Positions 61,852 to 64,000 of a DNA stretch of 64,000 nucleotides are shown here, piece by piece (positions within the stretch are counted from its first letter, which is position 1; every line of letters begins with the position of its first letter). Source of the stretch: Monocercomonoides exilis (Eukaryota; Preaxostyla; Oxymonadida; Polymastigidae); the NCBI GenBank assembly GCA_001643675.2, contig LSRY02000071.1, positions 1 to 64,000 of the forward strand, written 5' to 3'. The translations under genes were made by a program, and so were the position numbers. Below the pieces are notes generated by a model. That model had not been told where the DNA came from. It saw only the letters and a program-made list of their open reading frames with translations, and made no database searches.

Positions 61852-63316
61852 GAAGAGAATAAAGAACAAATCAGTCAACTTTTTTCCTCAACCCAAATTA
61901 GCAGTTCGATTTGTCAACGTCACTTCTTTTTTAAAAAAAAAACAAATGGAATTTTCTCAACTTAAAAAAAGAAAAGAAAAAGATTTTTTTGTATCACTTA
62001 TTTTGCAATTCACGAGACATATTGGAAAAAATAGTTTGACTTCTGGAGAGAAATGAATATTTTTGTTATTTTTTTCTCAAAGAAAATGAAAAATATGTGA
62101 GGAAAAACATGAATTTTCAAGAATTTTATACATAATTCATTAAAACCTCCTTTCTCGATTAATCTAACAGTTGCTTCAAAAAATTAATAAAAAAATAAAT
62201 TTTGGTAAGATGTAACAAATTGGGTCCCAATTTTTGCTGTGAAAAAATTAGAATGCTGTAGCAAATTTGACACACTCGAATGAAAACATTCTTCCAATGA
62301 TATTTTTTGTTCTGAAAAATCATGATTTTTATTGAAAAATCCTATCATAACATTATTTTTAAATCATTATCACTCAAATGGTGGAACAGATCCATTCAAA
62401 AATTTTTTCAGGATAATGAAAAGAAAACTTTAAAGATGATGAAATATCTACAGATTCTGTTAATAAAAACAATTTTATTTGAGGATTTTTTGATTAAAGT
62501 TAAATAAAGAAGGAAATATGTTGGAGAATGAAGAAAAAATCTAATGTTTCTATCAATTTTTGAAAATTCTTGTTCGGTTTTTGGTAGTGAACCAGAATTG
62601 TTCTTTAGATTTGTTAATTCGTTAAAACAAAATTATTCATTTTTTTATCGAATTATCAACAATGGAGTATTTTTAAGATATAATTCAAGATGATTATTAA
62701 AAAAAATTTTTGGACCCAATTCTTTACACTTTACCTAAATATTCATATCTTAAAACCATTTTAAGTGAATTTTTTATTTTCAAAAAATTCTTTCATAGTG
62801 TAAATTTTTTTTCAATGAAAACGCCTTTAGCGGTATATTTTGCCTCATGCATCATCCTGCAGAAGCATCATTCATGAGCATTGCAGCAAATGCACGAGTG
62901 TCAATGATGCTTTGAATTAGAATTTCATTTTTCTTTCTTTTTTTATTGGTTTATTTGCTTAGCTCGTTATTTAATAAATGTGGAAATATCAACGCGTAAA
63001 AAATATAAGTTGAACAAATAAATCTGCACAACAAACTTTTGAAAAAACATCTGATATTGTTATTTTCACTTTTTCGTCTTATTTCTCAGTGTTTCTTGAA
63101 AATTTTCAAAGCGAAATTTTTTGACAGAAAACAAATGATATCAAAAAGGAATTAACTGTCGATTGAAAAATAGGAATTACTTTTCATTTAATAGCTGCTC
63201 ATTTTTTTCAGTGTGCATTTCTCACACAATCATGTTGTGCTTTGTTCAAAATGATATTATTTATTCAGAATTGTTTTATTCTTTATTTTTCCAACATATT
63301 TGTGTTGTTGGATAAA
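61852..63316. other. Gene-free AT-rich zone
   Basis: Very AT-rich; open frames (61808-62056, 62322-62507) are Lys/Phe/Ile artefacts. Nothing recognised. Confidence 0.5.
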
Positions 63317-63576
63317 GAAGCCATGGGGATATGTTGGTGACTGATTTTTGAACACAACCAGGTTTATCATTTTATTCTGACCGTTATTTATATGAGTAAT
63401 AATTTTTGAAAAATCACAAAACACTTATTTTTTGTATTTCTTTTTGAAATGTTTTTTATTCATTTCAATTCCTTATGTTACTCATGCTTCACAAATGAGT
63501 TTGTCACAATAAATTTTGAATGAACAACAACGAAATGTGTTTGTCAATGTTTTGGGTGATAATCTTTGAAATCATA
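63317..63576 (+). repeat. Left arm of a terminal palindrome of the window
   Basis: Pairs with 63741-64000 (sum 127317) over about 260 bp with few mismatches. It starts GAAGCCATGGGGATATGTTG and ends with the dispersed GGTGAT..GAAATCA motif, so the motif sits at the inner edge of both arms. Confidence 0.85.
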
Positions 63577-63590
63577 ACTTTTTTAGAAGT
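63555..63590 (+). repeat. Dispersed GGTGAT..GAAATCA motif, copy
   Basis: GGGTGATAATCTTTGAAATC, then ATAACTTTTTTAGAAG; the best-preserved form together with 49091-49130. Confidence 0.6.
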
Positions 63591-63740
63591 GCTAATCAAT
63601 AAAACATTTATGTTTGAAATATAAATTTTTTTTTGTTGTTCCCAAAATACTTTATCAAAATTGATGTTGTGAACTGTTGAATTTGAATTTTCACTTATTT
63701 TCCTATGATGAATATTTTCTAATTAATGTTCGAAAGAAAT

Positions 63741-64000
63741 TGTGATTTCAAAGATGATCACCCAAAACATTGACAAACACATTTCGTTGTTGTTCATTCA
63801 AAATTTATTGTGACAAACTCATTTGTGAAGCATGAGTAACATAAGGAATTGAAATGAATAAAAAACATTTCAAAAAGAAATACAAAAAATAAGTGTTTTG
63901 TGATTTTTCAAAAATTATTACTCATATAAATAACGGTCAGAATAAAATGATAAACCTGGTTGTGTTCAAAAATCAGTCACCAACATATCCCCATGGCTTC
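63741..64000 (-). repeat. Right arm of the palindrome, cut by the window end
   Basis: Inverted copy of 63317-63576. The arm reaches the last base of the window, so the repeat may extend beyond it. The spacer (63577-63740) has no gene. Confidence 0.85.

Overview
The window reads as nuclear DNA of an AT-rich protist. It has no operons or Shine-Dalgarno sites. It carries large families of related long reading frames, many broken gene copies, much strand-asymmetric low-complexity sequence, and long gene-poor stretches that are even richer in A+T. Two of the repeated protein families look like families I remember from oxymonad flagellates, Monocercomonoides in particular: a secreted right-handed beta-helix (Pmp-like) family and an armadillo-like family. 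This is recall without a search, so the assignment is moderate. The long family frames and the 5.4-kb Ser/Glu frame use CAA/CAG for glutamine and run unbroken without TAA/TAG, so the standard code fits the host.

Layout. Nine copies (A-I) of the beta-helix surface-protein family fill most of the window: 283-1845 (-), 5016-6710 (+), 20838-22925 (+), 30415-32667 (-), 36270-37966 (+), 49522-51213 (-), 52137-53969 (-), 54694-56175 (-) and 60268-61851 (+). None shows both a convincing ATG start and a full C-terminus. They are mosaics of shared segments and at least three (A, B, C) are visibly broken. Copies C and D form the arms of a 3.2-kb inverted duplication around a spacer that holds a broken coiled-coil gene (25240-27390, -). 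Several copies are preceded by the same leader blocks (3430-4300, 32800-34660, 56480-57940). A broken armadillo-like gene lies at 16930-18250 (-). A 1.8-kilocodon Ser/Glu-rich frame occupies 39917-45277 (-). Gene-poor zones (7250-10130, 22930-24760, 28240-30400, 47400-49520, 61860-64000) hold recurring short motifs and inverted repeats.

The most interesting object is a mobile element at 10942-16133 (5192 bp). It has 1370-bp terminal inverted repeats that look identical. Its 2.45-kb core encodes one protein with an archaeo-eukaryotic primase-polymerase domain followed by a superfamily 3 (D5-like) helicase. Each inverted repeat carries a 76-codon basic ORF, six 11-bp iteron-like repeats next to a hairpin, and a 248-bp subterminal foldback. 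I see no transposase, integrase, capsid or DNA polymerase gene. The core gene is interrupted by four in-frame stop codons and no frameshift. It looks like a minimal replicon-type transposon, perhaps related to the replication modules of virophages and Polinton-like viruses, perhaps moved in trans.
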